Assembly: GCF_003854935.1 (NCBI RefSeq)
Contig: NZ_CP033969.1
Location: 310,001 to 374,000 of the forward strand
Direction of reading: 5' to 3'
DNA length: 64,000 nucleotides
Source: Cupriavidus pauculus
GTDB taxonomy: Bacteria > Pseudomonadota > Gammaproteobacteria > Burkholderiales > Burkholderiaceae
In this document: positions 39,804 through 48,562 of the stretch, in pieces
Position numbering within the stretch: position 1 is the stretch's first letter
Layout: each line of letters begins with the position of its first letter
Translations under genes and position numbers: made by a program
The notes under the pieces: model-generated
Database searches by the model: none
The model's input: the letters and a program-made list of their open reading frames with translations, nothing else
What the model was told of the DNA's origin: nothing

Positions 39804-40478
39804 TCAAGGAACCCGGCGGTCGACCTCGTCGAGCGTCAGCGCTTCCAGGTGGCTGACATCGCCCCATTGCAGCAGCGTCAGGTTGGCGCTGTCGCAGCGC
39901 AGCCGGTTGACGCTGGCGTTGAGCAGTTCATGCGTGCGCGGCGCCTCCAGCGTCATGCCGGTGGCTTCGCGATACAGGCAGTCGAGCACGCCGCCGTGGG
40001 CCACCAGCGCGATCCGCTCGCCCGGATGGCGGCGCGACAGCGACAGCGCCACCTCCACCGCCCGCTCGTGGAATTCGCGCAGCGACTCGCCGCCGGGCGG
40101 CGCGTAGTCGGGCACGCGGGCCTGCCAGCGCGCGAAATCCTCGGGACGCTTTTCCGCCACCTCGGCATAGGTCATGCCTTCCAGGTCGCCATAGCAGCGC
40201 TCGCGCAGCCGCGGCTCGGCGCGCACCGTCAGACCCAGCGCCTGGGCCAGCGGCGTCGCCGTTTCGCGGGCACGGCCCAGGTCGCTGGTGTACACCGCGT
40301 CGATCGGCTCGCCAGTCAGCGCCTCGGCCAGCGCGCGGGCCTGCGCCCGGCCCGTGTCGTTGAGCGGGATGTCGATCTGGCCCTGGAGCCGCCGTTCGCG
40401 GTTCCAGGCCGTCTCGCCATGGCGGATCACGATCAGGTGGGTGTAGGCCAGCGACTGCGGGCCGGAGCTTTGCAACAT
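39804..40478 (-). CDS. Histidine phosphatase (phosphoglycerate-mutase-like)
   Basis: A 224-residue branch-1 histidine phosphatase. The catalytic VIRHGETAWNRERR (H20) and a second histidine in ALVAHGGVLDC are intact, as are the substrate arginine regions (SDLGRARETA) and RLRERCYGDLEG. Family members annotated GpmB or CobC are phosphatases acting on small phosphoesters; the substrate here is unclear. It is the last gene of a minus-strand run with the PEBP, dtd and tyrS genes. Confidence 0.9.
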   Translation of the reverse strand: MLQSSGPQSLAYTHLIVIRHGETAWNRERRLQGQIDIPLNDTGRAQARALAEALTGEPIDAVYTSDLGRARETATPLAQALGLTVRAEPRLRERCYGDLEGMTYAEVAEKRPEDFARWQARVPDYAPPGGESLREFHERAVEVALSLSRRHPGERIALVAHGGVLDCLYREATGMTLEAPRTHELLNASVNRLRCDSANLTLLQWGDVSHLEALTLDEVDRRVP

Positions 40479-40523
40479 GCCGGTTCCTTGGGGGCGACGG
40501 ATTCGGTTCGGGCGCCAGCTTGC

Positions 40524-41183
40524 CTACTGGCCCGCCTGCTGCAGGAGCCGGGGGTTGAGCGTGTAGGTGCCGGTGTAGCTGGCTTCGGCCAGCACGTGGC
40601 CTTCGATCGCGCGGCGCACATCGGCCCCGGTGAAATGGCCTTCCACGGGTACGCGGTCGATATCCAGCGCGTACACCGTGAAGATGTAGCGGTGCGGGAT
40701 GGCATCGTTCCACGGCGGGCACGGGCCGTCATAGCCGAAGTAGTGGCCCTTCATGTCCTCGTCGCCGGCAAACCAGCCCGTGTAGTCGTTCACGCCATGG
40801 CGCAGGCCGCCCGCGGTGGCCGTGCCCACCAGCGCCTCGGGGCCGGGCTTGCCGCGCGCGATCACGCCGTCACTGTGCGTCGCGGCCGAGATCGTGTTCA
40901 GGCCGGGCGGAATGTCGATCAGCACCCAATGGAAGAAGTCCACGCGCGGCAGCGACGCCGGCACCTCGCGGCCTTCCTGGTTCACGTCGTCGCCCCGGCT
41001 CGGGACGTCGGGATCGTGCGCCAGCAGCACGAACGACCGCGTGCCGGCCGGCACGTCGTCCCAGTGCAGGTCCGGGTTGCGGTTGGCCGACAGCGTGACA
41101 TGGGCCGCGGCATCCGGCACGCAGAACGCGAACTCGCCGGGGATCGGCGCGTTGTCCGCAAAGGCGTTGCTCCACAGTTTCAT
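40524..41183 (-). CDS. YbhB/YbcL-type phosphatidylethanolamine-binding-like protein
   Basis: A 219-residue PEBP-fold protein. The anion-pocket segments LHWDDVPAGTRSFVLLAHDPDVPSR, FFHWVLIDIPPG and GYDGPCPPWNDAIPHRYIFTVYAL are characteristic. No signal peptide is present, so it is cytoplasmic like E. coli YbhB. A GGAG ribosome site precedes the ATG. The biological ligand is not known. It lies 33 bases after dtd. Confidence 0.9.
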   Translation of the reverse strand: MKLWSNAFADNAPIPGEFAFCVPDAAAHVTLSANRNPDLHWDDVPAGTRSFVLLAHDPDVPSRGDDVNQEGREVPASLPRVDFFHWVLIDIPPGLNTISAATHSDGVIARGKPGPEALVGTATAGGLRHGVNDYTGWFAGDEDMKGHYFGYDGPCPPWNDAIPHRYIFTVYALDIDRVPVEGHFTGADVRRAIEGHVLAEASYTGTYTLNPRLLQQAGQ

Positions 41184-41216
41184 GGCAATCTCCTTCGATA
41201 TGTCAGGCGGCGCCCG

Positions 41217-41687
41217 TCAGGCCGTGCCGGCCGGCGGCACGCGCAGCCAGAACGTGACGGGACCATCGTTGGTGAGGCTGACCTGCATCATGGCGCCGAA
41301 TTCTCCGGTCTGGACCGTCGGATGCGCGGCGCGGGCGCGGGCCACGAAGTGATCATAGAGCCGGCGGCCGTCCTCGGGCGACGCCGCCGGGGTAAAGCTG
41401 GGGCGCGTGCCGCTGTTGGTATCGGCCGCGAGCGTGAACTGGGACACCACGAGCAGCCCGCCCGCCGTGCCGTTGCCGTCGATGTTCTGCACCGGCAGGT
41501 TCATCCGGCCCTCGGCATCGGCAAACACGCGGTACGACAGCAGCTTGGCCAGCAACCGCTCGGCCTGGGCCTCGGTGTCGCCGCGCTCGGCGCAGACCAG
41601 CGCCAGCAGGCCGGCGCCGATCTCGCCGGTGGTCCGGCCGCCGACGGTCACGCGGGCCTGCGATACGCGCTGGATCAGGGCGATCAT
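41217..41687 (-). CDS. dtd: D-aminoacyl-tRNA deacylase
   Basis: Removes D-amino acids (and glycine on tRNA-Ala) mistakenly charged to tRNA; 156 residues. The two conserved motifs SQFTLAAD and the C-terminal NDGPVTFWL, which forms the chiral-proofreading pocket with a cis Gly-Pro, are present. It lies directly after tyrS (7 bases), a sensible pairing since TyrRS is a known source of D-Tyr-tRNA. Confidence 0.96.
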   Translation of the reverse strand: MIALIQRVSQARVTVGGRTTGEIGAGLLALVCAERGDTEAQAERLLAKLLSYRVFADAEGRMNLPVQNIDGNGTAGGLLVVSQFTLAADTNSGTRPSFTPAASPEDGRRLYDHFVARARAAHPTVQTGEFGAMMQVSLTNDGPVTFWLRVPPAGTA

Positions 41688-41694
41688 CGCGGGC

Positions 41695-42936
41695 TCAGGC
41701 CAGCGTCACGCGCGCAAAGCGGCGCTTGCCCACCTGGACCACGTAGGTGCCGGCGGCGATCTTCACCGCCTTGTCGCTGACGGTCTCGCCATCGATCTTC
41801 ACGCCGCCCTGCTCGATGTTGCGGTTGGCTTCCGACGTCGACGGCACCAGATTGGCCTGCTTGAGCAGTTGCGCGATGCCCAGCGGCGCGCCGGCCAGGC
41901 TGACCGCCGGGATGTCGTCGGGAATGCCGCCGCGGGCGCGGTGGTTGAACGCCTCCAGCGCCGCCTCGGCATCGGCCTGGCTGTGGAAGCGCGCCACAAT
42001 CTCCTGCGCCAGCGCCACCTTGCAGTCGCGCGGGTTGCGGCCCATCGCGATCTCCTGTTTCATCAGGTCGATCTCGCTCATCGGCCGGAACGACAGCAGC
42101 GTGAAGTACTGCCACATCAGGTCGTCCGAGATGCTCATCAGCTTGCCGAACATGTCGTTCGGGGCCTCGGTCACGCCGATGTAGTTGTGCTTGGACTTCG
42201 ACATCTTCTCGACGCCGTCCAGGCCCACCAGCAGCGGCATGGTCAGGATGCACTGCGACTCCTGGCCGTATTCCTTCTGCAGCTCGCGCCCCACCAGCAG
42301 GTTGAACTTCTGGTCGGTGCCGCCCAGCTCCAGGTCGGACTCCAGCGCGACCGAATCGTAGCCCTGCATGAGCGGATAAAGGAACTCATGGACCGAAATG
42401 GGAATCCCAGACCGGAACCGCTTGGTGAAGTCGTCGCGCTCCATCATGCGGGCCACGGTGTACTTTGCGGCAAGCTGGATCATGCCGCGCGCGCCGAGCG
42501 GATCGCACCACTCGCTGTTGTAGCGGATCTCGGTGCGGGCCGGGTCCAGCACCAGGCTGGCCTGCCGGTAGTAGGTCTGGGCGTTGGCCTCGATCTGCTC
42601 GCGGGTCAGCGGCGGGCGCGTGCTGTTGCGGCCCGACGGATCGCCGATCGTCGACGTGAAATCGCCGATCAGGAAGATCACCTGGTGACCCAGGTCCTGC
42701 AACTGGCGCAGCTTGTTGAGCACGACCGTGTGGCCGAGGTGGATGTCGGGCGCGGTCGGGTCCAGGCCCAGCTTGATGCGCAGCGGCACGCCGGTGGCCT
42801 CGCTGCGCGCGAGCTTCTGGAGCCACTCGGATTCGACCAGAAGCTCGTCGCAGCCGCGCTTGGTGATCTCCAGTGCGCGCATCACCGACGGCGTAAGTGG
42901 ATATTGGGGCGCGGCGGCCGAGGACACTTCACTCAT
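41695..42936 (-). CDS. tyrS: Tyrosine--tRNA ligase
   Basis: Class I synthetase of 413 residues. The HIGH-like HLGH is at 66-69 ([11 protein letters not shown]), the KMSKS motif is in [13 protein letters not shown], and a C-terminal S4 RNA-binding domain (about 345-405) is visible. The form is the TyrZ-like one, judged by [17 protein letters not shown]-type sequence. It is divergent from the M23 peptidase gene and followed by dtd. Confidence 0.97.
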   Translation of the reverse strand: MSEVSSAAAPQYPLTPSVMRALEITKRGCDELLVESEWLQKLARSEATGVPLRIKLGLDPTAPDIHLGHTVVLNKLRQLQDLGHQVIFLIGDFTSTIGDPSGRNSTRPPLTREQIEANAQTYYRQASLVLDPARTEIRYNSEWCDPLGARGMIQLAAKYTVARMMERDDFTKRFRSGIPISVHEFLYPLMQGYDSVALESDLELGGTDQKFNLLVGRELQKEYGQESQCILTMPLLVGLDGVEKMSKSKHNYIGVTEAPNDMFGKLMSISDDLMWQYFTLLSFRPMSEIDLMKQEIAMGRNPRDCKVALAQEIVARFHSQADAEAALEAFNHRARGGIPDDIPAVSLAGAPLGIAQLLKQANLVPSTSEANRNIEQGGVKIDGETVSDKAVKIAAGTYVVQVGKRRFARVTLA

Positions 42937-42991
42937 GACGTAAGTCTTTGAAATCTATAAAGAAATTGCGACGGACGGCCAGCATTGTTCT

Positions 42992-42999
42992 GGTATAAT
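42992..42999 (+). promoter_or_regulatory. Extended -10 promoter of the M23 peptidase gene
   Basis: TGGTATAAT (42991-42999) carries a TGn extension directly before a perfect TATAAT, the pattern of a promoter that can work without a good -35. None is evident at the right spacing. The leader to the ATG at 43153 would be about 145 bases. Confidence 0.6.
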
Positions 43000-43152
43000 C
43001 CGCGCTTCGTGCCTGACGGACCCGATCCGTCGGCCGGCCGCCAAGCAGGCGGCACACAGACAACGCCCGCACCGCACCTCGGGGGAGGAAGGCAGACGAG
43101 ACATATCGTCGCGGCAGCGGCCTGGCAATACCGAAAGCTTGAATTCTACGTG

Positions 43153-44547
43153 ATGTGGTCTAGTCTCCGCGAAGTTTTCGCGCGTGAGCTGGTGGTCCTT
43201 GTCGACCCTACGAATCCCCAGCATGCGCGCCGCCGCAAGCAGTTGACCGTTGCCGTCGGCACGGTCTTCACGCTCGGCATGGCGGCCGCGATGGGCGTTG
43301 CCCCCCGCAACGCCTTCGACGATCCGCTCGCCCCGCGCGTGCAGCAGCCCCTGCGCATGCCCGACGTCAGCGAGCAGCTTGCCCAGTTGACCGAAGCCGA
43401 TGGCGGCAGCGTCTACGTGCGCCAGGAGCGCATGCAGCGCGGCGACACCATCGCCACGCTGCTGCGCCGGCTTGGCGTCGAGGACCCGGACGCCCAGGCG
43501 TTCATCCTCAAGAATCCCACCGCCCGCGGGCTGTTCAGCCTGAACCCGGGCCAGACCGTGCAGGCCGAGATCGACGACAGCAACCTGCTGGTGTCGCTGC
43601 AGGCCAACCTGGGCGGCGACGCCACGGCGTCGCGCGAACTGGTGATCGAGCGCGTGGCGCCAAAGAAGGACGGCGGCGACTACACGTACAAGGCGCGCAT
43701 CGCGTCGGTCGACAACGACGTGCACTACGAGATGGCGTCGGGCGCGATCGACGCCGCCGGCTTCTTCAAGTCAATGGACGCCGCTAACGTGCCCGACGAG
43801 GTGGTCAGCCAGATGATCTCGATCTTCTCGGGCGTGATCGACTTCCACCATGACATCGCCCGCGGCGACCGCTTCCGCATCGTCTACGAGGCCGGCTTCC
43901 GCGACGGCGCATTCGTGCGCAACGGGCGCGTGGTGGCCATCGAGCTGATCAACCGCAACACGCTGTACCAGGCGCTCTGGTATTCGCCCGAGGACGGCGA
44001 GCCCGGCGCGTACTACACGTTCGATGGCCGCAGCATGAAACGGCCGTTCCTGCGGTCGCCGGTCGAGTATTCGCGGATGTCATCGGGCTTTGGCGGCCGC
44101 GACCATCCGCTGCACCACCAGTGGGCCCAGCACAAGGGCGTGGACTTTGCCGCGCCGCAGGGCACCAAGGTCTTTGCCACCGGCGATGCCACCGTGGAGT
44201 TCGTCGGCCAGCAGAACGGCTACGGCAACATCATCGTGCTGCAGCACGCGGGCGGCTATTCCACGTACTACGCCCACCTGTCCGGCTTTGCAGGCATCCG
44301 CGAGGGCCAGCACGTGAACCAGGGCCAGGTGATTGGCTATGTGGGTTCGACGGGCTGGGCGACCGGGCCGCACCTGCACTACGAATTCCGCTACAACGAC
44401 GTGCCGCAGAACCCGCTGACCACGACGCTGATGGAAGCGCCGACGCTGACCGGCAAGTCGCGCGCGGAATTCCTTTCCTACACGAGCGCCATGCTGAGCC
44501 GCATCAACATGCTGCGCACCTACAACGTCCTGACCGCCAGCAACTGA
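43153..44547 (+). CDS. M23-family murein endopeptidase-like protein
   Basis: A 464-residue envelope protein. One N-terminal membrane segment (about 31-50, LTVAVGTVFTLGMAAAMGVA) anchors it. A LysM/OapA-like region follows (MQRGDTIATLLRRLG, about 95-110). The C-terminal peptidase has H327 and D331 (HKGVDF) and H407-x-H409 (HLHYEF), the zinc and catalytic residues of active M23 enzymes. A role in cutting peptidoglycan cross-links is expected, like MepM. The ATG at 43153 is preferred; upstream codons in the same frame are not family-like. anmK follows after 3 bases. Confidence 0.92.
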   Translation: MWSSLREVFARELVVLVDPTNPQHARRRKQLTVAVGTVFTLGMAAAMGVAPRNAFDDPLAPRVQQPLRMPDVSEQLAQLTEADGGSVYVRQERMQRGDTIATLLRRLGVEDPDAQAFILKNPTARGLFSLNPGQTVQAEIDDSNLLVSLQANLGGDATASRELVIERVAPKKDGGDYTYKARIASVDNDVHYEMASGAIDAAGFFKSMDAANVPDEVVSQMISIFSGVIDFHHDIARGDRFRIVYEAGFRDGAFVRNGRVVAIELINRNTLYQALWYSPEDGEPGAYYTFDGRSMKRPFLRSPVEYSRMSSGFGGRDHPLHHQWAQHKGVDFAAPQGTKVFATGDATVEFVGQQNGYGNIIVLQHAGGYSTYYAHLSGFAGIREGQHVNQGQVIGYVGSTGWATGPHLHYEFRYNDVPQNPLTTTLMEAPTLTGKSRAEFLSYTSAMLSRINMLRTYNVLTASN

Positions 44548-44550
44548 TCC

Positions 44551-45684
44551 ATGTCCGTCTCGTCCAGCGAGTGTTATGTCGGCCTGATGTCGGGCACCAG
44601 CATGGACGGGGCGGATGGCGTGCTCGTCGACTTCTCGGGGCCGCAGCCGGTGGTGCTGGCGGCGGCCCACACCCCCTTTCCCGATAACCTGCGCGCCGCG
44701 TTCGGCGCGCTCCAGCAGCCTGGCGAGGATGAGATCCACCGCGAGGCCGTGGCCGCCAACGCGCTGGCGCGCGTCTATGCCGACTGCGTGGCCGAACTGC
44801 TGAAGGTGGCGGGCCGCGATCCGGCCGAGGTGGCCGCCATCGGCGCGCACGGGCAGACGATCCGGCACCGGCCCGGCCTGTACGACGGCATCGGCTACAC
44901 GCGGCAGTCGCAGCATCCGGCGCTGCTGGCCGAGCTGACCGATATCGACGTGGTGGCGGATTTCCGCAGCCGCGACATCGCCGCGGGCGGCCAGGGCGCG
45001 CCGCTGGTGCCGGCCGTGCACGCCGCGCTGTTCGGCGCCCGCGACGAAACGCGCGTGATCTGCAATATCGGCGGTATCTCCAATATCAGCATCCTGCCGG
45101 CGGCCAGCACAGGCCGGCCGGTGACGGGCTTTGACTGCGGCCCGGGCAATGCGCTGCTCGATGCGTGGATCCATCGACATCGCGGCGTGGCCTTCGACGA
45201 TGGCGGTGCCTGGGGCGCGAGCGGCCAGGTGCATGCCGAGTTGTTGGCCCGGCTGCTGGCCGAGCCCTACTTCCGCGCGCCGCCGCCCAAGAGCACCGGG
45301 CGGGACCTGTTTCATCCGGGCTGGCTACAGGACGTGCTCGATGGCCTGCCCACGCCGCCCGATCCGGCCGACGTCCAGGCGACGCTGGCCACGCTGACGG
45401 CTACGGCCATCGCGCGCGACGTCCAGTCGCACGCCCCGAACGCGCACCGGCTGATCGTCTGCGGCGGCGGCGCGCGCAACGCGCACGTGATGGCGATGCT
45501 GGGGCAGTTGCTGCCCGGCGTGACCGTCCAGACCACCGACGACTTCGGCGTGCCGGTCTCTCAGGTGGAGGCGCTGGCCTTTGCCTGGCTGGCGCGGCAA
45601 TGCGTGCGCCGCGCGCCGGGCAACGTGCCGACCGTCACGGGCGCGGCCGGGCCGCGTGTGCTGGGGGCGGTCTACCCGCGCTGA
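44551..45684 (+). CDS. anmK: Anhydro-N-acetylmuramic acid kinase
   Basis: Phosphorylates and opens 1,6-anhydroMurNAc released from peptidoglycan turnover, giving MurNAc-6-phosphate. It has 377 residues. The phosphate loop [12 protein letters not shown] (about 11-22) and [12 protein letters not shown] are intact. It is co-transcribed with the M23 peptidase, pairing a wall-cutting enzyme with a recycling kinase. AmgK and MurU, further along the pathway, are also in this window. Confidence 0.96.
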   Translation: MSVSSSECYVGLMSGTSMDGADGVLVDFSGPQPVVLAAAHTPFPDNLRAAFGALQQPGEDEIHREAVAANALARVYADCVAELLKVAGRDPAEVAAIGAHGQTIRHRPGLYDGIGYTRQSQHPALLAELTDIDVVADFRSRDIAAGGQGAPLVPAVHAALFGARDETRVICNIGGISNISILPAASTGRPVTGFDCGPGNALLDAWIHRHRGVAFDDGGAWGASGQVHAELLARLLAEPYFRAPPPKSTGRDLFHPGWLQDVLDGLPTPPDPADVQATLATLTATAIARDVQSHAPNAHRLIVCGGGARNAHVMAMLGQLLPGVTVQTTDDFGVPVSQVEALAFAWLARQCVRRAPGNVPTVTGAAGPRVLGAVYPR

Positions 45685-45703
45685 AACCATCGGCCCGCGG
45701 CAA

Positions 45704-45735
45704 TAAAAAAAGCGCACCGGGTGGTGCGCTTTTTT
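45704..45735. terminator. Bidirectional terminator between anmK and erpA
   Basis: The stem AGCGCACC (45711-45718) pairs with GGTGCGCT (45723-45730). It has A7 on the left and T6 on the right, so it can terminate both anmK (plus) and erpA (minus). Confidence 0.92.
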
Positions 45736-45759
45736 CTGGCAAGGCCGTAGGGCCAGGCG

Positions 45760-46128
45760 TCAGACCGAGAACGACGAGCCGCAACCGCAGGTGGTCGAGG
45801 CATTCGGGTTCTTGATCACGAACTGGGCGCCGTTGATGTCTTCCTTGTAGTCGATCTCGGCGCCAACCAGGTACTGGTAGCTCATCGAGTCGATCAGCAG
45901 GGTGACGCCGTTCTTGACCATCGTGGTGTCGTCTTCGTTGACGTCTTCATCGAACGTGAAGCCATACTGGAAGCCGGAGCAACCGCCGCCCTGCACGAAC
46001 ACGCGCAGCTTCAGTTCGGCATTGCCCTCTTCCTCGATCAGTTGCTTGACCTTGTCGGCCGCGCTGTCGGTAAAGACGAACGGTGCCGGCACGTCCTCGG
46101 TAACGGGTGCCTCTGCGACTGCGTTCAT
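45760..46128 (-). CDS. erpA: Iron-sulfur cluster insertion protein ErpA
   Basis: A-type carrier that delivers iron-sulfur clusters to apoproteins, notably in isoprenoid synthesis; 122 residues. The three cluster cysteines are C50 ([11 protein letters not shown]), C114 and C116 (CGCG). An extra 10-residue acidic N-terminus precedes the domain. A TAGAAT element (minus strand, 46162-46157) lies 29 bases before the ATG and is its probable -10. Confidence 0.96.
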   Translation of the reverse strand: MNAVAEAPVTEDVPAPFVFTDSAADKVKQLIEEEGNAELKLRVFVQGGGCSGFQYGFTFDEDVNEDDTTMVKNGVTLLIDSMSYQYLVGAEIDYKEDINGAQFVIKNPNASTTCGCGSSFSV

Positions 46129-46225
46129 GGGGATTCTCCTGGTTAGATACGCCCGTATTCTAAGCGCTACTCACAAATCGTGCCGAAACCCTTTGTTTTC
46201 AAGGGGCTCTGGACGTTTTCGCCAC

Positions 46226-46702
46226 TCAGGCCGGCACCTTGGCATCGGCCGGGGCCTTGTCGCCATCGTCGGCCGGCTCGGCCGTGGCAGCGGGTTCTTC
46301 GTTGACCTCGGCAGGCGGCATATGGTTCGGCAAGGCCTTGATCTCGCCCTGGACCAATGGCACCAGGCGGCCTTCGACGATGGCGCCTTGATGCATCTCC
46401 AGTGCCGCATAGCGCACCTCGCCATAGACGCGCGCGTTGGCCTGCAGCTCCAGCAGCTCGGCGGCATGCACCGGCCCGGTCACGGTGCCGTTCAGGATCA
46501 GATGGTCGACGCGGACTTCCCCCTCGACCACGCCCTTCTCGCTGATCACGAGCATGCTGGGCTTGCCGTCCGCCGCCAGTACGTTGCCGCGAACACGGCC
46601 GTCGAGCCGCAAGCCCCCGGAAAAGGTCACATCGCCCTCGATCGCGGCGTCCTGGCCTACCAGCGTATCGATGGACAAACCCTTCTTCTTCGAAAACAGC
46701 AT
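46226..46702 (-). CDS. Bactofilin family protein
   Basis: Self-assembling cytoskeletal protein of 158 residues. The DUF583 core of short beta-helix repeats is clear (IDTLVGQDAAIEGDVTFSGGLRLDGRVRGNVLA, VVEGEVRVDHLILNGTVTGPV), with a basic start (LFSKKKG) that may touch the membrane and a charged C-terminal tail rich in Glu, Ala and Pro. Bactofilins organise cell-wall enzymes, sometimes through M23 peptidases; one such peptidase is encoded nearby, but no direct link is shown. The ATG at 46702 is preferred over one 72 bases upstream, which adds a non-family lead. Confidence 0.9.
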   Translation of the reverse strand: MLFSKKKGLSIDTLVGQDAAIEGDVTFSGGLRLDGRVRGNVLAADGKPSMLVISEKGVVEGEVRVDHLILNGTVTGPVHAAELLELQANARVYGEVRYAALEMHQGAIVEGRLVPLVQGEIKALPNHMPPAEVNEEPAATAEPADDGDKAPADAKVPA

Positions 46703-46904
46703 GTTCAACCCCCCTCGTGTCGCAGACCCGGCCGCAGCGTCCGGTATGTCGTCCCCTGGCGGCAACCGCGCCAAATGGTCGCCAGCGATCGTCTATTCCT
46801 GTGTTCTGCAGGCCCGTGATTGTATCGCCACGCGATCCCCACGCTGATGAAAAGTGTAAGAAATGGCAAGCATGTGCCAAACCGTGATGGCGCCCGCGCA
46901 ACGG

Positions 46905-46940
46905 ACGAAAAAAACCGCACGACGAAGCGTGCGGTTTTCT
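46905..46940 (-). terminator. Terminator of the rplM-rpsI operon
   Basis: The stem AAACCGCACG (46912-46921) pairs with CGTGCGGTTT (46928-46937). On the minus strand it is followed by a run of U residues, ending the transcript 44 bases after the rpsI stop. Confidence 0.9.
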
Positions 46941-46983
46941 GGGTGCCGGATCCGCCCGAAGGCCGGACCCTGCAGGAAGCGGA

Positions 46984-47376
46984 TTAACGCTTCGAGAATT
47001 GCTTGCGGCGGCGTGCCTTGTGCAGACCAACCTTCTTACGCTCGACTTCACGGGCGTCACGGGTGACGTAGCCAGCCTTCGACAGGGCCGACTTCAGCGT
47101 GGCATCGTAGTCGATCAGGGCGCGCGTGATGCCGTGGCGCACGGCACCGGCCTGGCCGGTTTCGCCACCGCCGGTCACGTTGACCTTGATGTCGAACGTT
47201 TCGGCGTGAGCGGTCAGCTCCAGCGGCTGGCGCACGATCATCAGCGAGGTTTCGCGAGCGAAGTACTCGTTGATGGGCTTGCCGTTGACGACGATCTCGC
47301 CCTTGCCCGACTTGATGAAGACACGAGCCACAGCGCTCTTGCGGCGGCCAGTACCGTAATTCCAGTTACCGATCAT
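46984..47376 (-). CDS. rpsI: Small ribosomal subunit protein uS9
   Basis: 30S protein of 130 residues with the family start [17 protein letters not shown] and the conserved C-terminal tail RRRKQFSKR that reaches the P-site tRNA. It follows rplM by 12 bases. Confidence 0.99.
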   Translation of the reverse strand: MIGNWNYGTGRRKSAVARVFIKSGKGEIVVNGKPINEYFARETSLMIVRQPLELTAHAETFDIKVNVTGGGETGQAGAVRHGITRALIDYDATLKSALSKAGYVTRDAREVERKKVGLHKARRRKQFSKR

Positions 47377-47388
47377 GGATTGGCCCCC

Positions 47389-47817
47389 TTAGATTTCCAG
47401 CACCTTGGGCTGCTGTGCGCCATGCGGATGCTCGCCTTCGGCATAAACCTTCAGCTTCTTGATCATCGCGTAGCCCAGCGGACCCTTCGGCAGCATGCCC
47501 TTAACAGCCTTTTCCAGGGCACGGCCCGGGAAGCGCTGCTGCATCTTGCCAAAAGTGGTTTCGTAGATACCGCCCGGGTAGCCCGAATGGCGGTAGTACT
47601 TCTTGTCCTGTTCCTTGGTACCCGTCACGCGCAGCTTGGCTGCATTGACGATGATGATGAAATCACCGGTGTCGACGTGAGGAGTGAATTCCGGCTTGTG
47701 CTTGCCGCGCAGTCGGCGTGCCACTTCGCTGGCAACACGGCCGAGGACCTTGTCCGTCGCGTCAATCACGTACCAGTCGCGCTTTACCTCTGCAGGCTTG
47801 GCGGAAAAGGTCTTCAT
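47389..47817 (-). CDS. rplM: Large ribosomal subunit protein uL13
   Basis: 50S protein of 142 residues starting [19 protein letters not shown]. The ATG at 47817 has AGGA nearby (TTCAGGAAAAATC). Upstream in-frame codons are leader sequence. It is first in the two-gene rplM-rpsI operon with its own promoter and terminator. Confidence 0.99.
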   Translation of the reverse strand: MKTFSAKPAEVKRDWYVIDATDKVLGRVASEVARRLRGKHKPEFTPHVDTGDFIIIVNAAKLRVTGTKEQDKKYYRHSGYPGGIYETTFGKMQQRFPGRALEKAVKGMLPKGPLGYAMIKKLKVYAEGEHPHGAQQPKVLEI

Positions 47818-47996
47818 GATTTTTCCTGAATTTTGAAAACTGCCCGAGATGACGGTCGCCGTTTTAGCGTCCTGTCGAACGGCCGGCCCTTTGGACCTGA
47901 CCTTCCTGCTTGTATCTGCAGGCTCTCCCTGAATCTCTTCCGGGGGCAATGACCGGAAAGCCGACGATTATACTGTCCGCGGCGCCGATCGCACAA
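47818..47996 (-). promoter_or_regulatory. rplM promoter and leader
   Basis: On the minus strand TATAAT (47972-47967) is preceded at an 18-base spacing by TTGTGC (47996-47991). The resulting leader is about 140 bases, long enough for structure. L13 autoregulates its own operon in E. coli; a similar element could be here, but I cannot identify one. Confidence 0.6.
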
Positions 47997-48088
47997 GCAA
48001 AGATGTGGCTTTTCGTCAAGATGGCGGCCGGACGCCCGGGAAGCGCCGCCAGCGCCACAGCGGGCGCTGTGGCGGGCCTTGCAATCGG

Positions 48089-48262
48089 CGAAAAAAAACC
48101 CAAGTCGGTTTGGACTTGGGTTTGAATCCACCAAAGGAGGAGGGTGGAGGAGACACCGGGCGATCGACGGGGCCGGTCATGGCGGGCGGTGCGAGGGGCG
48201 ATGGGGTCTGAAACCGGCTTCGCTTTCGCACTCTGGCGCGCTCTCGTGCGCCGTCGTTCGAT
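48089..48262 (-). ncRNA. Candidate small RNA with anti-Shine-Dalgarno hairpin loop
   Basis: A minus-strand transcript of about 170 bases is bounded by a sigma-70-type promoter and a strong terminator, with no plausible gene inside. By eye it forms several hairpins: GGCGC/GCGCC (48235-48239 with 48248-48252), GTGCGA/TCGCAC (48189-48194 with 48226-48231), ACCGG/CCGGT (48155-48159 with 48173-48177), TCCACC/GGTGGA (48127-48132 with 48143-48148) and the terminator. The loop of the fourth hairpin reads CUCCUCCUUU on the RNA strand. It contains CCUCCUUU, identical to the anti-SD end of 16S rRNA. It could therefore pair with ribosome-binding sites of mRNAs. It does not resemble 6S RNA or tRNA. No homology search was possible. 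Confidence 0.6.
48093..48122 (-). terminator. Terminator of the candidate small RNA
   Basis: The stem AACCCAAGTC (48097-48106) pairs with GACTTGGGTT (48113-48122). On the minus strand it is followed by about eight U residues, a strong rho-independent signal with no annotated coding gene upstream of it on that strand. Confidence 0.9.
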
Positions 48263-48269
48263 GGAATGG

Positions 48270-48297
48270 ATTATACATACGGGTCCGGTGGATGCAA
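48270..48297 (-). promoter_or_regulatory. Promoter of the candidate small RNA
   Basis: On the minus strand TTGCAT (48297-48292) and TATAAT (48275-48270) are 16 bases apart, a near-consensus sigma-70 promoter. Initiation would be at about 48262. Two copies of GYGAAATGRC (48311-48320 and 48331-48340), exactly 20 bases apart, lie just upstream. Confidence 0.7.
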
Positions 48298-48397
48298 GAA
48301 AATTTGCAGTGTGAAATGGCATATCATTATGCGAAATGACGAATCCAGCGCAGACGAATACCATAAATCCATATAAATCAAAAACTTAAGTGCAAAC

Positions 48398-48426
48398 TTG
48401 ACGTGCTGCGCGGATGCCACACTAGA
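48398..48426 (+). promoter_or_regulatory. Possible promoter of the OsmC-family gene
   Basis: TTGACG (48398-48403) and ACTAGA (48421-48426) are separated by 17 bases, giving a leader of about 130 bases before the ATG at 48563. The surrounding 48290-48400 is unusually AT-rich for this genome. Confidence 0.45.
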
Positions 48427-48562
48427 GGAAACCTTCAGAATCTTAGGGGTAATCCCGTAGCCGGGACGGCCATCGCGATTGGCCTATACTCGCGGAAAGC
48501 AAGCTGCGCCAGCGCGCTGGCGTGAGCGAAAAGAACCAAACAGGAACCGAGGAACGAAAAAA

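Noticed and set aside
48110-48135. tRNA T-loop-like sequence GTTTGAATCC
   Set aside because: No acceptor, anticodon or D arms around it on either strand.
48016-48231. 71-codon minus-strand frame across the small-RNA region
   Set aside because: Runs through a strong terminator, has no ribosome site and has Pro/Arg-rich low-quality sequence.
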